From: APNM01 sp040361335
GTDB lineage: Bacteria; Pseudomonadota; Gammaproteobacteria; Nevskiales; Salinisphaeraceae
NCBI RefSeq assembly: GCF_040361335.1
Contig: NZ_APNM01000015.1
Location: 21,399-85,398 of the forward strand
Length of the DNA: 64,000 bases
Direction of reading: 5' to 3'
The notes below the pieces were generated by a model. That model was not told the DNA's origin and searched no databases. It saw only the letters and a list, made by a program, of their open reading frames with translations. This document shows positions 26,649 through 35,247 of the stretch, piece after piece. The translations under genes were made by a program, and so were the position numbers. Every line of letters starts with the position of its first letter. Position 1 is the stretch's first letter.

Positions 26649-27799
26649 AGGCCCATCTGGCGGGCCGCGAGATCCTTCATGATCTCGGTGGCGCCGCCGC
26701 CGATGGTCATCACCTTGGTCTCCCGGTAGATGCGCTCGACCTTGGCGCCGCGCATGTAACCGGCCCCGCCGAAGATCTGCACCGCCTCGTTGGCGCAGTA
26801 TTCCAATGTCTGCGTGGCCAGGTTCTTGAGCATGCAGATCTCGCTGATGGGGGTCTCGCCCCGGTCCACCCGCCAGGCGAGCTGTTCCAGGTAGGCCTTG
26901 AGCGATTCCACCCGCATGGCCATGTCCACCAGCTTGTGCCGGATCACCTGGCGCTGCGACAGCGGCCGCCCGAAGGTCTCGCGCTCGCGGGCGTAGGCGG
27001 TGGCCTCGTCCAGGCAGCAGCGGGCGAGGCCGTAGGCCTGCGAGGCCAGACCCAGGCGCTCGCTGTTGAAGTTTTGCATGATCCCGGCGAAGCCGGCGTT
27101 CTCCACGCCGATCAGGTTCTCCGCCGGCACGCGGCAGTCGTCGAAATAGAGGGTGGCGGTGTCCGAGCACCACCAACCCATCTTCTTGAGCTCGGTACGG
27201 TCGAATCCGGGGGTGTCCGCCTCGATCACCAGGATCGAGATGCCGCCCAGGCCCGGCTCGCCGGTGCGCACCGCGACCGTGAAGTGGTCGGCGCGCATGC
27301 CGCCGGAGATGAAGGTCTTGCTGCCGTTGACGACGTAGTGGTCCCCCTCGCGGCGGGCGACGGTGCGCAGGTTGGCCACGTCCGACCCGCCCGTGGGCTC
27401 GGTCACCGCCAGCGCCGCCATCTTGTCGCCGGACAGCACCGGGGACACGAAGCGCTCCTTCTGCGCCGGGGTGCCGAAGGCCACGATCGGGGGCAGGGCG
27501 ATGCCGTGGATCCAGACCGCCGGCACGATGCCGCCGGAACCGGCGCGGGCCAGCTCTTCCTGGAAGATCAGGTGATAGAAATAGTCCGGCACCGGCACGC
27601 CGCCCAGCTCCTCGGGATACCCCAGGCCCAACAGGCCGGCCTCGGCGGCGGTGTGGAAGAACTCGCGCGGCACGCGCCCGGCCTCGTCCCAGGCATCGAT
27701 GTGGGGCTCGATCTCCTTCTCGACGAAACGACGGACCTGCTCGCGGAATGCTTCGTGCTCGTCCGTGTAATAGGGGCTGGCGTCTCGCTTCCGGGTCAT
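26645..27799 (-). CDS. Acyl-CoA dehydrogenase
   Basis: A 384-residue FAD acyl-CoA dehydrogenase. ALAVTEPTGGSDVANLRT and SKTFISGG are the FAD/substrate motifs; RETFGRPLSQRQ and QIFGGAGYMRG are the later conserved blocks. The terminal loop IGGGATEIM has Gly in the position of the medium-chain catalytic Glu, while Glu in NSERLGLA fits the isovaleryl/long-chain-type base. It lies upstream of, and is coupled to, the DUF2306 gene and the AMP-ligase. Start chosen at ATG 27799, which gives the usual short lead before YYTDEHEAFREQVRRFVE. Confidence 0.92.
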   Translation of the reverse strand: MTRKRDASPYYTDEHEAFREQVRRFVEKEIEPHIDAWDEAGRVPREFFHTAAEAGLLGLGYPEELGGVPVPDYFYHLIFQEELARAGSGGIVPAVWIHGIALPPIVAFGTPAQKERFVSPVLSGDKMAALAVTEPTGGSDVANLRTVARREGDHYVVNGSKTFISGGMRADHFTVAVRTGEPGLGGISILVIEADTPGFDRTELKKMGWWCSDTATLYFDDCRVPAENLIGVENAGFAGIMQNFNSERLGLASQAYGLARCCLDEATAYARERETFGRPLSQRQVIRHKLVDMAMRVESLKAYLEQLAWRVDRGETPISEICMLKNLATQTLEYCANEAVQIFGGAGYMRGAKVERIYRETKVMTIGGGATEIMKDLAARQMGL

Positions 27800-27912
27800 T
27801 CCGATAACCGTGTTGAAAACCGATGACACGAAGCTAGAAGAGCACAGCCGCGTTTTCAACCGAAATATCCATTACCGTGGTGCGGCGCGGCAAGCGATAC
27901 ACTCGGCCGGCC

Positions 27913-28785
27913 GTGGCCTATCGCATCCTCGAAATCACGCTGCCGGTGTTCGGCATCGTGCTGCTCAGCTACCTCTACGGCCGCTGGCGGCCCACCGATA
28001 TGAGCGCCGCCAACCGGCTCAACCTGGTGCTGTTCATCCCCGCGTTGATCTTCTATGCCCTGACCGAGCGCACCGGCGGCGATTTCGCCCCGGGTTCGGC
28101 GGCCCTGGGCGCGGCGGCGGTGATCCTGGGATCGGGCCTGCTGGCCTGGCCCGTGGCCCGGCTGGCGGGCTGGCAGGTACGCACCCTGGTGCCCAACGCG
28201 ATGTTCAACAACTGCGGCAACCTGGGCATCCCGCTGGCCGTGCTCGCGTTCGGCGACGGCGCGCTCGCCGTCGCCATCGTGCTCCTGGTCACCAGCACCG
28301 CGCTGCAGTTCACCCTCGGGCTGTGGCTGTTCAGCGGGCGCCTGGACCTGCCGGGCCTGGCGCGGCACCCGATGGTCCTGGCCACGGCCGCGGGCGTCAC
28401 CGCCATGGCCCTGGACTGGCACGCGCCCGCGATCCTGCTTCCGGGCATCGAGATGCTGGGCGAGGTCGCGATCCCGCTGATGCTGGTGGCGCTGGGCATG
28501 CGCCTGGCGACCGGCGGTTTCGGCGACTGGCGCATCGGCCTCGCCGGCGGCCTGCTGGCCCCGGCGACGGGCCTGGCGGTGGCCCTGCCCTGGGTCTGGC
28601 TGACCGATCCCGGCCCCGGATTGGCCGCCAACCTGATCCTGTTCGCGGCACTGCCGCCGGCGGTCATGAATTTCATGCTGGCCGACCAGTTCCGGCAGGA
28701 ACCGGATGCCGTCGCCGCCATCGTGGCCGTGGGCAATGTCCTGGCGCTGGCGGTGGTGCCGGCCGTGCTCTGGTTCCTGCTTTGA
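27913..28785 (+). CDS. AEC-family (auxin efflux carrier-like) transporter
   Basis: An inner-membrane permease of about 290 residues with about ten hydrophobic segments. The N-half FNNCGNLGIPLAV is the AEC-family signature around the kinked helix; LGEVAIPLMLVALGMRL is the matching block in the second half. Such carriers export or import small carboxylates. The start is uncertain: GTG 27913 follows a -10-like ATACACT (27897-27902) very closely, which would leave almost no leader, while GTG 27877 adds 12 residues upstream. Divergent from the acyl-CoA dehydrogenase. Confidence 0.85.
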   Translation: MAYRILEITLPVFGIVLLSYLYGRWRPTDMSAANRLNLVLFIPALIFYALTERTGGDFAPGSAALGAAAVILGSGLLAWPVARLAGWQVRTLVPNAMFNNCGNLGIPLAVLAFGDGALAVAIVLLVTSTALQFTLGLWLFSGRLDLPGLARHPMVLATAAGVTAMALDWHAPAILLPGIEMLGEVAIPLMLVALGMRLATGGFGDWRIGLAGGLLAPATGLAVALPWVWLTDPGPGLAANLILFAALPPAVMNFMLADQFRQEPDAVAAIVAVGNVLALAVVPAVLWFLL

Positions 28786-28824
28786 GCTTCCCCGCTCTGG
28801 CCATGGCAAGCGATGACAGTAAAA

Positions 28825-28849
28825 GCCTTCTCCCCTTGGGGGAGAAGGC
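28825..28849. terminator. Perfect hairpin between convergent genes
   Basis: GCCTTCTCCCC (28825-28835) pairs perfectly with GGGGAGAAGGC (28839-28849) around a 3-base loop. It lies 40 bp past the transporter stop and is the same hairpin as in the inner repeat modules. It probably ends or stabilises transcripts from both sides. The rest of the 252-bp gap to 29037 holds scraps of the same repeat family and no gene. Confidence 0.6.
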
Positions 28850-29037
28850 TTGGAAGAGGGGTAGCGGCGAAGCCGCTTGTGACTGATGCAGCGCGCGTCG
28901 GTATGTCCTCACACTCGCCAGTAAGCGGAAGAGGGGCAACCGGCCGCGTGACCGACCGTTTCGGCTTGCAATCGCAACCCGAGCCACCGACCTTGGCCGG
29001 CGCCCTGAGTCGTCGTCCTCATCGGCCCGCTAAGGTC

Positions 29038-29925
29038 CTAATCGATCACGTTGCCCGGATCGGGCTTGTCCGCCGCCGACGCCCGGCTGTAGTCGCCGAA
29101 CGGACCGTCGCGTTCGCCCACGGCGGCGCCCACGCCCTCGCGTGACGCCAACTCGATGAAGCGCTTCGCGTCCGGCGTGTTGCGCATCAGGCCGTCCAGG
29201 ATCGGGCCCAGGGTCTGGGTCGAGCCCAGGCCCATGTTCTCGTAGGCGTGGTTCACCACCAGCTTCATCGCGGCGAGCTGCGAGGCCGGTATCGAGGCGA
29301 GCTGGTCCGCCCGTCGCCGCACCTCGGCCTCCAGCTCGGCGAAGGGCACCGCGGCGTTGATCAGGCCGGCGTCGGCGGCCTCGCGGCCGGACAGGGGCTT
29401 GCCCGTCAGGGCGTACTCCTTGGCCTTGGTCAGCCCCAGGCGATACAGCCACATCCCGCTCAGGTAGGCGCCCCACATGCGGGAGTAGGGCGTGCCGATG
29501 CGGGCATCCTCGCTGGCGATCACCAAGTCCGCGCATAGCGCATAGTCGCTGCCGCCACCCACGCACCAGCCGTGCACCTGGGCGATCACGGGCTTGGGCG
29601 AGCGCCAGAGACTCATGAACTTGTGGGTGGGCGACAGGGCGCCGGCGGTGGCCAGGGAAAAGTCCTTGCCGGGATCCCACTCGCCGTCGGTGGTGATGTA
29701 GTCGTCCCAGTGGTGGAAACCGCCGCCGAAGTCGAAGCCGGCGCAGAAGGCGCGGCCCCGGCCGCGCAGCACGATCACCTTGACCGCCTCGTCGCGCACC
29801 GCGGCGTTGACCGCGTGCTCGACCTCGTCGGGCATGGGCGGGACGATGGTGTTGAGGTGGTCGGGCCGGTTCAGGCTGATGGTGGCGATGGGGGTCTCGA
29901 CCTCGTAGCACAGGGTCTCGTACAT
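29038..29925 (-). CDS. Enoyl-CoA hydratase/isomerase (crotonase) family protein
   Basis: A 295-residue crotonase. VIVLRGRGRAFCAGFDFGGGF and AQVHGWCVGGGSDYALCADLVIA are the two oxyanion-hole blocks; RIGTPYSRMWG follows. The long C-terminal tail (SREGVGAAVGERDGPFGDYS) is typical of the larger single-domain crotonases. ATG 29925 has AGGAA upstream; an in-frame ATG at 29997 would have to read through the palindromic operator. The TetR gene lies 95 bp upstream on the same strand, with the palindrome between them, so this gene is its likely target. Confidence 0.88.
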   Translation of the reverse strand: MYETLCYEVETPIATISLNRPDHLNTIVPPMPDEVEHAVNAAVRDEAVKVIVLRGRGRAFCAGFDFGGGFHHWDDYITTDGEWDPGKDFSLATAGALSPTHKFMSLWRSPKPVIAQVHGWCVGGGSDYALCADLVIASEDARIGTPYSRMWGAYLSGMWLYRLGLTKAKEYALTGKPLSGREAADAGLINAAVPFAELEAEVRRRADQLASIPASQLAAMKLVVNHAYENMGLGSTQTLGPILDGLMRNTPDAKRFIELASREGVGAAVGERDGPFGDYSRASAADKPDPGNVID

Positions 29926-29963
29926 GGCGGCGTTCCTCGATGGACGGTGATCCGGCGAGGATA

Positions 29964-29983
29964 CCGACCGACTGATCGGTCGG
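29964..29983. promoter_or_regulatory. Palindromic TetR-type operator
   Basis: CCGACCGA, four centre bases (CTGA), then TCGGTCGG: a perfect inverted repeat 39 bp upstream of the crotonase start. CCGACCG-type palindromes are known targets of TetR-family regulators of fatty-acid and phenylacetate genes in Thermus (PfmR). The TetR protein encoded just upstream is the obvious candidate to bind it. Confidence 0.65.
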
Positions 29984-30020
29984 CAATGGTGCCGCATGCG
30001 TCGCCGATAGCGAGCCTGTC

Positions 30021-30653
30021 TCAGGCGCCGGCGTCGAGGCTTGCCAGGACGTCCGCCGCGATCGCTTCGAGCCAGGCCCGCTCGTCGGCGAGCAGGCGCG
30101 AATCCAGCATCTGCCGGAAGGTCGGCCGCACCATGCCGGCGTAGGCCAGGGAGCCGATCATGCGGTTGAGTTTGATCTCGGGCGGTCCGGCCGCGATCGC
30201 GCCGGCGGCCTGCGCCTCGGTCACGATCCCGCGCGCGGCCTCGATGAAGCCGGCCAGAGGCAGGCGCCGGGCGCTGCCCACGCGCTCGACGTTATCCAGG
30301 AGTTCGCGCTGGACCAGCCGCACGGCCACCGGCCGCTCCAGCAGCCAGGCCACCTGCATGTCCATGAAGGCCCGCAGGCGTGCCCGTGGCGAGGCCTGTC
30401 CGCCGATCGCGGCCGCCAGGCGACGGTCCAGATCGGCGGCGATGTCCTCCAGGACCGCGCGGTAGAGTTGCGCCTTGGTGGGGAAATGATGGATCAGCCC
30501 CGGATTCTTGAGCCCGGAGGCGCGGGCGATCGCCGACAGCGCGGCGCCGTGGAAGCCGAGCTCGGCGAACAGCCGCTCGGCCTCGTGCAGGATGCGGGCC
30601 CGCCGGCCGGTCCGGTCGCGGGGCGTGGCTGCGCGTCTTGCTGGGTCCGCCAT
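30021..30653 (-). CDS. TetR-family transcriptional regulator
   Basis: A 210-residue one-component repressor. The N-terminal HTH spans about 18-64: RARILHEAERLFAELGFHGAALSAIARASGLKNPGLIHHFPTKAQLYRAVLED, typical of TetR. The C-terminal ligand domain is of the generic acyl-CoA-regulator kind. It is transcribed toward the crotonase gene and diverges from hrpA over 59 bp that contain a CGCGAACG/CGTTCGCG inverted repeat (30667-30674, 30688-30695). The ligand is unknown; an acyl-CoA is a fair guess from context. Confidence 0.9.
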   Translation of the reverse strand: MADPARRAATPRDRTGRRARILHEAERLFAELGFHGAALSAIARASGLKNPGLIHHFPTKAQLYRAVLEDIAADLDRRLAAAIGGQASPRARLRAFMDMQVAWLLERPVAVRLVQRELLDNVERVGSARRLPLAGFIEAARGIVTEAQAAGAIAAGPPEIKLNRMIGSLAYAGMVRPTFRQMLDSRLLADERAWLEAIAADVLASLDAGA

Positions 30654-30712
30654 TGCGCCATGGTACCGCGAACGGCGGGACAGGCCGCGTTCGCGTTAGG
30701 ATGACGTGCCTC

Positions 30713-33700
30713 ATGACCCGCAGCCCCACATCCGACACGACGGCGGCCGATCCGCTGGCCGAGGTGCGCACCCGCGACCGGCATCGCCTGGCGAAGCGGC
30801 TGGCGGGCGCGCGCGACGCCGAGGCGCGGGACAAGGTCGAGGCCGCGATCGCCGCCAGCGCCGCGGAGACCCGCGCGCGGCTCGCGGCCCGGCCGCCGAT
30901 CGGGCTGGTCGAGGACCTGCCGGTCGCCGCGCACGCCGACGACATCGAACGGGCGGTGCGGGAAAACCAGGTGGTGGTGGTTTGCGGCGAGACCGGCTCC
31001 GGCAAGACCACGCAATTGCCCAAGATCCTGATGCGGGCGGGCTACGGGGCCCGCGGCCTGATCGGGCATACCCAGCCGCGGCGCCTGGCCGCCCGCAGCG
31101 TGGCCACGCGCATCGCCGAGGAGGTGGGCGTGCCCCCGGGCGGGTTGGTGGGCTTCCGCACCCGTTTCGACGACCGCGTCTCGGATGCCACCCAGGTCAA
31201 GCTGATGACCGACGGCATCCTGCTCGCCGAGACCGGCCGCGACCGCTTCCTGAACCGCTACGAGGCCATCGTCATCGACGAGGCCCACGAGCGCAGCCTG
31301 AACATCGACTTCCTGCTGGGCTATCTCAAGCGGCTGCTGCCGAAGCGGCCGGATCTCAAGGTGATCATCACCTCGGCGACCATCGATCCGGAGCGCTTCG
31401 CCGAATTCTACGGCGGCGCCCCGGTGCTCAACGTCGAGGGCCGGGGCTACCCGGTCGAGGTGCGTTACCGCCCGCCCGAGGCGGACGGCCTGGAGCAGCC
31501 GGAGGCCATCGAGCGGGCGGTGCGCGAGCTCTGGCGCGAGGGCCCCGGCGATATCCTGGTCTTCCTGCCCGGCGAGCGCGACATCCGCGACACCGAGCGC
31601 CACCTGAGCCGGGCGCTGGCAGACGCCAAGGTCGCCGATCCCGAGATCCTGCCGCTATACGCGCGCCTGAGCCGCGGCGCCCAGCAGCGTATCTTCGCGC
31701 CCGGCTCGGGCCGGCGCGTGGTGCTGGCCACCAACGTCGCCGAGACTTCCCTGACCGTGCCCGGCATCCGCTACGTGATCGACACCGGCCTGGCGCGCAT
31801 CAGCCGCTATTCGACCACCGCCAAGGTCCAGCGGCTGCCGATCGAGCCGGTGGCGCGGGCGAGCTGCGACCAGCGCGCGGGGCGCTGCGGGCGCGTGGCG
31901 CCGGGCATCTGCATCCGGCTCTTCGACGAGGCGGACTATGCCGCCCGCCCGGAGTTCACCGACCCGGAGATCCGCCGCACCAATCTCGCCAGCGTGCTCC
32001 TGACCATGGCCGACCTGCGGCTGGGCGATATCGCCGAATTCCCGTTCGTGGACCCGCCCGAGCGCCGCCACGTCAAGGACGGCAAGCGGTTGCTGGAACA
32101 GCTCCAGGCGATGGATCGCGACCGCATCACCAAGCTGGGCCGGCACCTGGCGCGGCTGCCGCTGGACCCGCGCATCGGCCGCATGCTGCTGGCCGCGGAC
32201 GGGCGGGGCGCCGTCGCGGCGATGCGCGTGCTCGCCGCCGGCCTGACCGTGCAGGATCCGCGCGAGCGCCCGGCCGAGGTCCGCGACGAGGCCGACGCCG
32301 CCCACGCCGGGTTCACCGACGCCCGCTCGGATTTCGTCTCCCTGCTGCGGCTCTGGGACGCCTTCGCACGCGAGAAACGGGCCCGCTCGGGCAGCGCGCT
32401 GCGCAAGTGGTGCCGCGAGCATTTCCTGAATTTCATGCGCCTGCGCGAATGGGAGGACGTGGTCCGCCAGCTCCGGCGCGTGGGCGACGAGATCGGCTTG
32501 CCCAACGACCGGCCCGCCGGCCCGCTCGCCGAGACCGATTACGAGGCCCTGCACCGGGCGCTGCTGACCGGGCTGCTCGATCACGTGGGTTTCCACGAGG
32601 ATCGCGGCGAGTATCTCGGCGCGCGCGGCCGCCGCTTCCGCATCTTCCCCGGCTCCGGGCTGGCCAAGCGCAGTCCCAAGTGGCTCGTGGCCGCCGAGCT
32701 GATCGAGACCAGCCGCCTGTTCGCGCATACCGTCGCCACGGTCGACCCCGGCTGGATCGAGGCCGAGGGTGCCCATCTGCTCAAGCGCGAGCACTACGAC
32801 CCCCACTGGGAGAAGCGCCGCGGCGGGGTTGCCGCGCGCGAGCGGGTCAAGCTGTTCGGGCTGACCCTGTCCGACGGCCGCCGCGTGGATTACGGCCGCA
32901 TCGACCCGGCGGGCGCGCGCGAGATCTTCATCCGCGAGGGGCTGGTCGGCTTCGGCCTGACCGACCCGCGCGGGCGGCCGCCGCCGTTCCTGGCCCGCAA
33001 CCGCGACACCGTGGCGGAGATCGAGGCCCGCGAGGACCGTTTCCGGCGCCGCGACCTGCTGGTGGACGAGGAGACCCAGGCCCGTTTCTACGACGAGCGC
33101 CTGCCCGCGGACGTGCGCGACCGCCGGACCCTGCGGGACTGGATCCGGGACAACGGCGACGACGCCCTGCGCTTCGACGAGGCGACCCTGTTGCGGCACG
33201 CCGGCATCGAGCTGCCCGAGGAAGCCTATCCGGAAACCCTGCGGGTCGGCGACACGGCGGTCGAGCTGGTCTATCGCTTCCGCCCCGGCGAGCCCGACGA
33301 CGGCGTCACCGCGCGGCTGCCGCTGCCGGCCCTCAACCAGCTCTCGCCGGAGCGCGCCGAGTGGCTGGTGCCGGGGCTGCTGGAGGAGAAGGTCCAGGAA
33401 TACCTCAAGGCCCTGCCCAAGAGCCTGCGGCGCTCGCTGGTGCCGGTGCCGGACAACGCCCGCGCCGCGGCCGCGCGCATGGCCTTTGCCGAGGGCCGCT
33501 TCGAGGACGCGCTGCGCGAGGCCGTGCACGCCGAGACCGGGGTCGCGATCCCCGCGGATGCCTGGCGGGACGTCCGGCCCTCCACGCACCTGCGGATGCG
33601 TTTCGAGGTGGTGGGCGACGACGGCGACACCCTGACGGCCGGCCGCGACCTGGAACGCCTGCGCCGCAAGTACGGCGCCCGGGCGCGCGAGGCCGTGCGC

Positions 33701-34633
33701 TCCCTGCCCGACACCGGCATCGAGGCATGCGGCCTGACCGGCTGGCCCGACCGCGATCTCCCGGACGACGTCGAGCTGCGTCACGGCGGCGTGACCCTGC
33801 GCGCGGTGCCGGCGCTCGTCGACAAGGGCGACGCGGTGGATATCGAGCTCGTGGACGAGCCCGACAAGGCCCACCGGCTCCACCGCCTGGGCGTGATCCG
33901 GCTGCTGCGCCTGGATGCGCACAAACCCGCGCGCTTTCTGCGCCGCGAGCTGGACGGCCTCAAGCCCCTGGCCGCGCTCAAACCGCCCGAGGCACCGGCC
34001 ACGGCGCTCCCCGAGGCGGGTGTCCTGGCGGCGCTGGCGGCCGATGACGATCCGCCGTTGGTCGCCGACCTGATGCACGCCCTGATCGCGGCCCGGGTCG
34101 GGGACGACGCCCCGCGCACCCGGTCCGGCTTCGAGGCACTCGCGGCCGAGACGGGCAAGCATCTGGTCGCCGACGGCGTGGCCCTATGGGACACGCTGCG
34201 GCCGGCGCTGGAGACCTGGAAACGCCTGCGCAAGCGCCTATCCGGCAAGGTGCCGCTGGACTGGATGCCGGCGCTGGAGGACATCAACGACCAGCTCGAC
34301 CATCTCGTCCACCGCGGGTTCGTCAGTCACACGCCGCAACCGCGCCACCTGCGGCGTTATCTGGAGGCGATCGAGCAGCGCCTGGACAAGCTGGAGCAGG
34401 ACGGCAGCGCCCGCGACCGCGAACGCATGCAGCCGGTGGTCCGGTATTGGCAGGCCTACAAGGAGCGGGCCGGGCGCGCCGCCGACCGCGGAGAGCGCCC
34501 CGAGGCGCTGCTGGCCTTCCGCTGGCTGGTGGAGGAATATCGGGTCCAGGTCTTCGCCCAGCCCCTGGGTACCGCGGTGAAGGTCTCGCCCAAGCGTCTG
34601 GATGCGGCCCTCGCCGAGTGCCGCGCCGGCTGA
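30713..34633 (+). CDS. hrpA: ATP-dependent RNA helicase HrpA
   Basis: A 1306-residue DEAH-box helicase, the same size as E. coli HrpA (about 1300). Walker A is CGETGSGKTTQLP (about 91-103); DEAHERSLN is motif II; SATID is motif III; TNVAETSLTVPG and QRAGRCGRVAPG are motifs V and VI. The HA2/OB-fold region and the long DUF3418 C-terminus follow. HrpA acts on stalled ribosomes and mRNA processing. ATG 30713 lies 11 bp after an AGGA; ATG 30701 is an alternative. Monocistronic; the next genes have their own ECF-type promoter. Confidence 0.96.
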   Translation: MTRSPTSDTTAADPLAEVRTRDRHRLAKRLAGARDAEARDKVEAAIAASAAETRARLAARPPIGLVEDLPVAAHADDIERAVRENQVVVVCGETGSGKTTQLPKILMRAGYGARGLIGHTQPRRLAARSVATRIAEEVGVPPGGLVGFRTRFDDRVSDATQVKLMTDGILLAETGRDRFLNRYEAIVIDEAHERSLNIDFLLGYLKRLLPKRPDLKVIITSATIDPERFAEFYGGAPVLNVEGRGYPVEVRYRPPEADGLEQPEAIERAVRELWREGPGDILVFLPGERDIRDTERHLSRALADAKVADPEILPLYARLSRGAQQRIFAPGSGRRVVLATNVAETSLTVPGIRYVIDTGLARISRYSTTAKVQRLPIEPVARASCDQRAGRCGRVAPGICIRLFDEADYAARPEFTDPEIRRTNLASVLLTMADLRLGDIAEFPFVDPPERRHVKDGKRLLEQLQAMDRDRITKLGRHLARLPLDPRIGRMLLAADGRGAVAAMRVLAAGLTVQDPRERPAEVRDEADAAHAGFTDARSDFVSLLRLWDAFAREKRARSGSALRKWCREHFLNFMRLREWEDVVRQLRRVGDEIGLPNDRPAGPLAETDYEALHRALLTGLLDHVGFHEDRGEYLGARGRRFRIFPGSGLAKRSPKWLVAAELIETSRLFAHTVATVDPGWIEAEGAHLLKREHYDPHWEKRRGGVAARERVKLFGLTLSDGRRVDYGRIDPAGAREIFIREGLVGFGLTDPRGRPPPFLARNRDTVAEIEAREDRFRRRDLLVDEETQARFYDERLPADVRDRRTLRDWIRDNGDDALRFDEATLLRHAGIELPEEAYPETLRVGDTAVELVYRFRPGEPDDGVTARLPLPALNQLSPERAEWLVPGLLEEKVQEYLKALPKSLRRSLVPVPDNARAAAARMAFAEGRFEDALREAVHAETGVAIPADAWRDVRPSTHLRMRFEVVGDDGDTLTAGRDLERLRRKYGARAREAVRSLPDTGIEACGLTGWPDRDLPDDVELRHGGVTLRAVPALVDKGDAVDIELVDEPDKAHRLHRLGVIRLLRLDAHKPARFLRRELDGLKPLAALKPPEAPATALPEAGVLAALAADDDPPLVADLMHALIAARVGDDAPRTRSGFEALAAETGKHLVADGVALWDTLRPALETWKRLRKRLSGKVPLDWMPALEDINDQLDHLVHRGFVSHTPQPRHLRRYLEAIEQRLDKLEQDGSARDRERMQPVVRYWQAYKERAGRAADRGERPEALLAFRWLVEEYRVQVFAQPLGTAVKVSPKRLDAALAECRAG

Positions 34634-34634
34634 T

Positions 34635-34661
34635 TGTCACGAACGGCGGGCCTGTCCCGTC
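34635..34661 (+). promoter_or_regulatory. ECF41-type promoter
   Basis: TGTCACG (34635-34641), exactly 16 bases, then CGTC (34658-34661). This matches the published ECF41 sigma promoter form (TGTCACA, 16 bp, CGTC) apart from the last base of the -35 element. It lies right after the hrpA stop, 58 bp before the CMD-family gene whose downstream partner is an ECF41-type sigma factor. Autoregulation is therefore expected. Confidence 0.75.
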
Positions 34662-34719
34662 CTTTCTCCGGAACCGCGGCGGCGGGCGCCGCGGCGATAC
34701 GCCGAAACCGGAGACGCAC

Positions 34720-35247
34720 ATGGACAAGCAAGCGGCACATCGCGAGATCGAGGCCTTCGAGACGCGTTACGGCTACGACGGGAGCTATATGCACGAGTTG
34801 CTGGAGGCCTCGCCCGAGGGCTACGACCGTTTCAGGGCCTTCCGGCCCATGGCACTACACCGCGAGTCGGCGCCCACCGAGGCGTTCTATCTGGCGAAGC
34901 TCGCGGCCATGCGGCACGAGGATTGCGCCGGCTGCCTGCAACTCACCGTGCGCCAGGCGCTGGAGGCCGGCGTCGATGCGGCGGTCGTGCGGGCCGCCCT
35001 CGACGGCGGCGGCGGCCTGGAACCGGGCCTGGCCGACGTCTACCTTTTCGCCGTCGACGTGGCCGCCAATCGCCCCCGGGACGCGGCGCGCGACGCGCGG
35101 CTGCGGGAGACGCTGGGGGAGACCGCGATCGCCGAGCTGGCCCTGGCCATCGCCGGCGCCCGGGTCTTCCCCACGATCAAGCGCGCACTCGGCCACGGCG
35201 GCGACGGTTGCGCCCTGGTGACGATGGATCTCGCGGCCCGGCCATGA
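34720..35247 (+). CDS. Carboxymuconolactone decarboxylase (AhpD-fold) family protein
   Basis: A 175-residue helical protein of the CMD/AhpD family. It keeps the CxxC pair (Cys69, Cys72 in HEDCAGC) but lacks the His three residues later found in AhpD (here Thr76), so peroxidase-type chemistry may be altered. Its gene overlaps the sigma-factor gene by ATGA and is preceded by a matching promoter. CMD-type oxidoreductases are the classic genomic partners of ECF41 sigma factors. The start is ATG 34720; the frame is open further upstream inside hrpA in another phase. Confidence 0.85.
   Translation: MDKQAAHREIEAFETRYGYDGSYMHELLEASPEGYDRFRAFRPMALHRESAPTEAFYLAKLAAMRHEDCAGCLQLTVRQALEAGVDAAVVRAALDGGGGLEPGLADVYLFAVDVAANRPRDAARDARLRETLGETAIAELALAIAGARVFPTIKRALGHGGDGCALVTMDLAARP

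Noticed and set aside
30667..30695. CGCGAACG/CGTTCGCG inverted repeat as the TetR autoregulatory operator
   Set aside because: It does not resemble the CCGACCGA palindrome near the crotonase and has a 13-bp spacer unusual for TetR sites; noted but not called.
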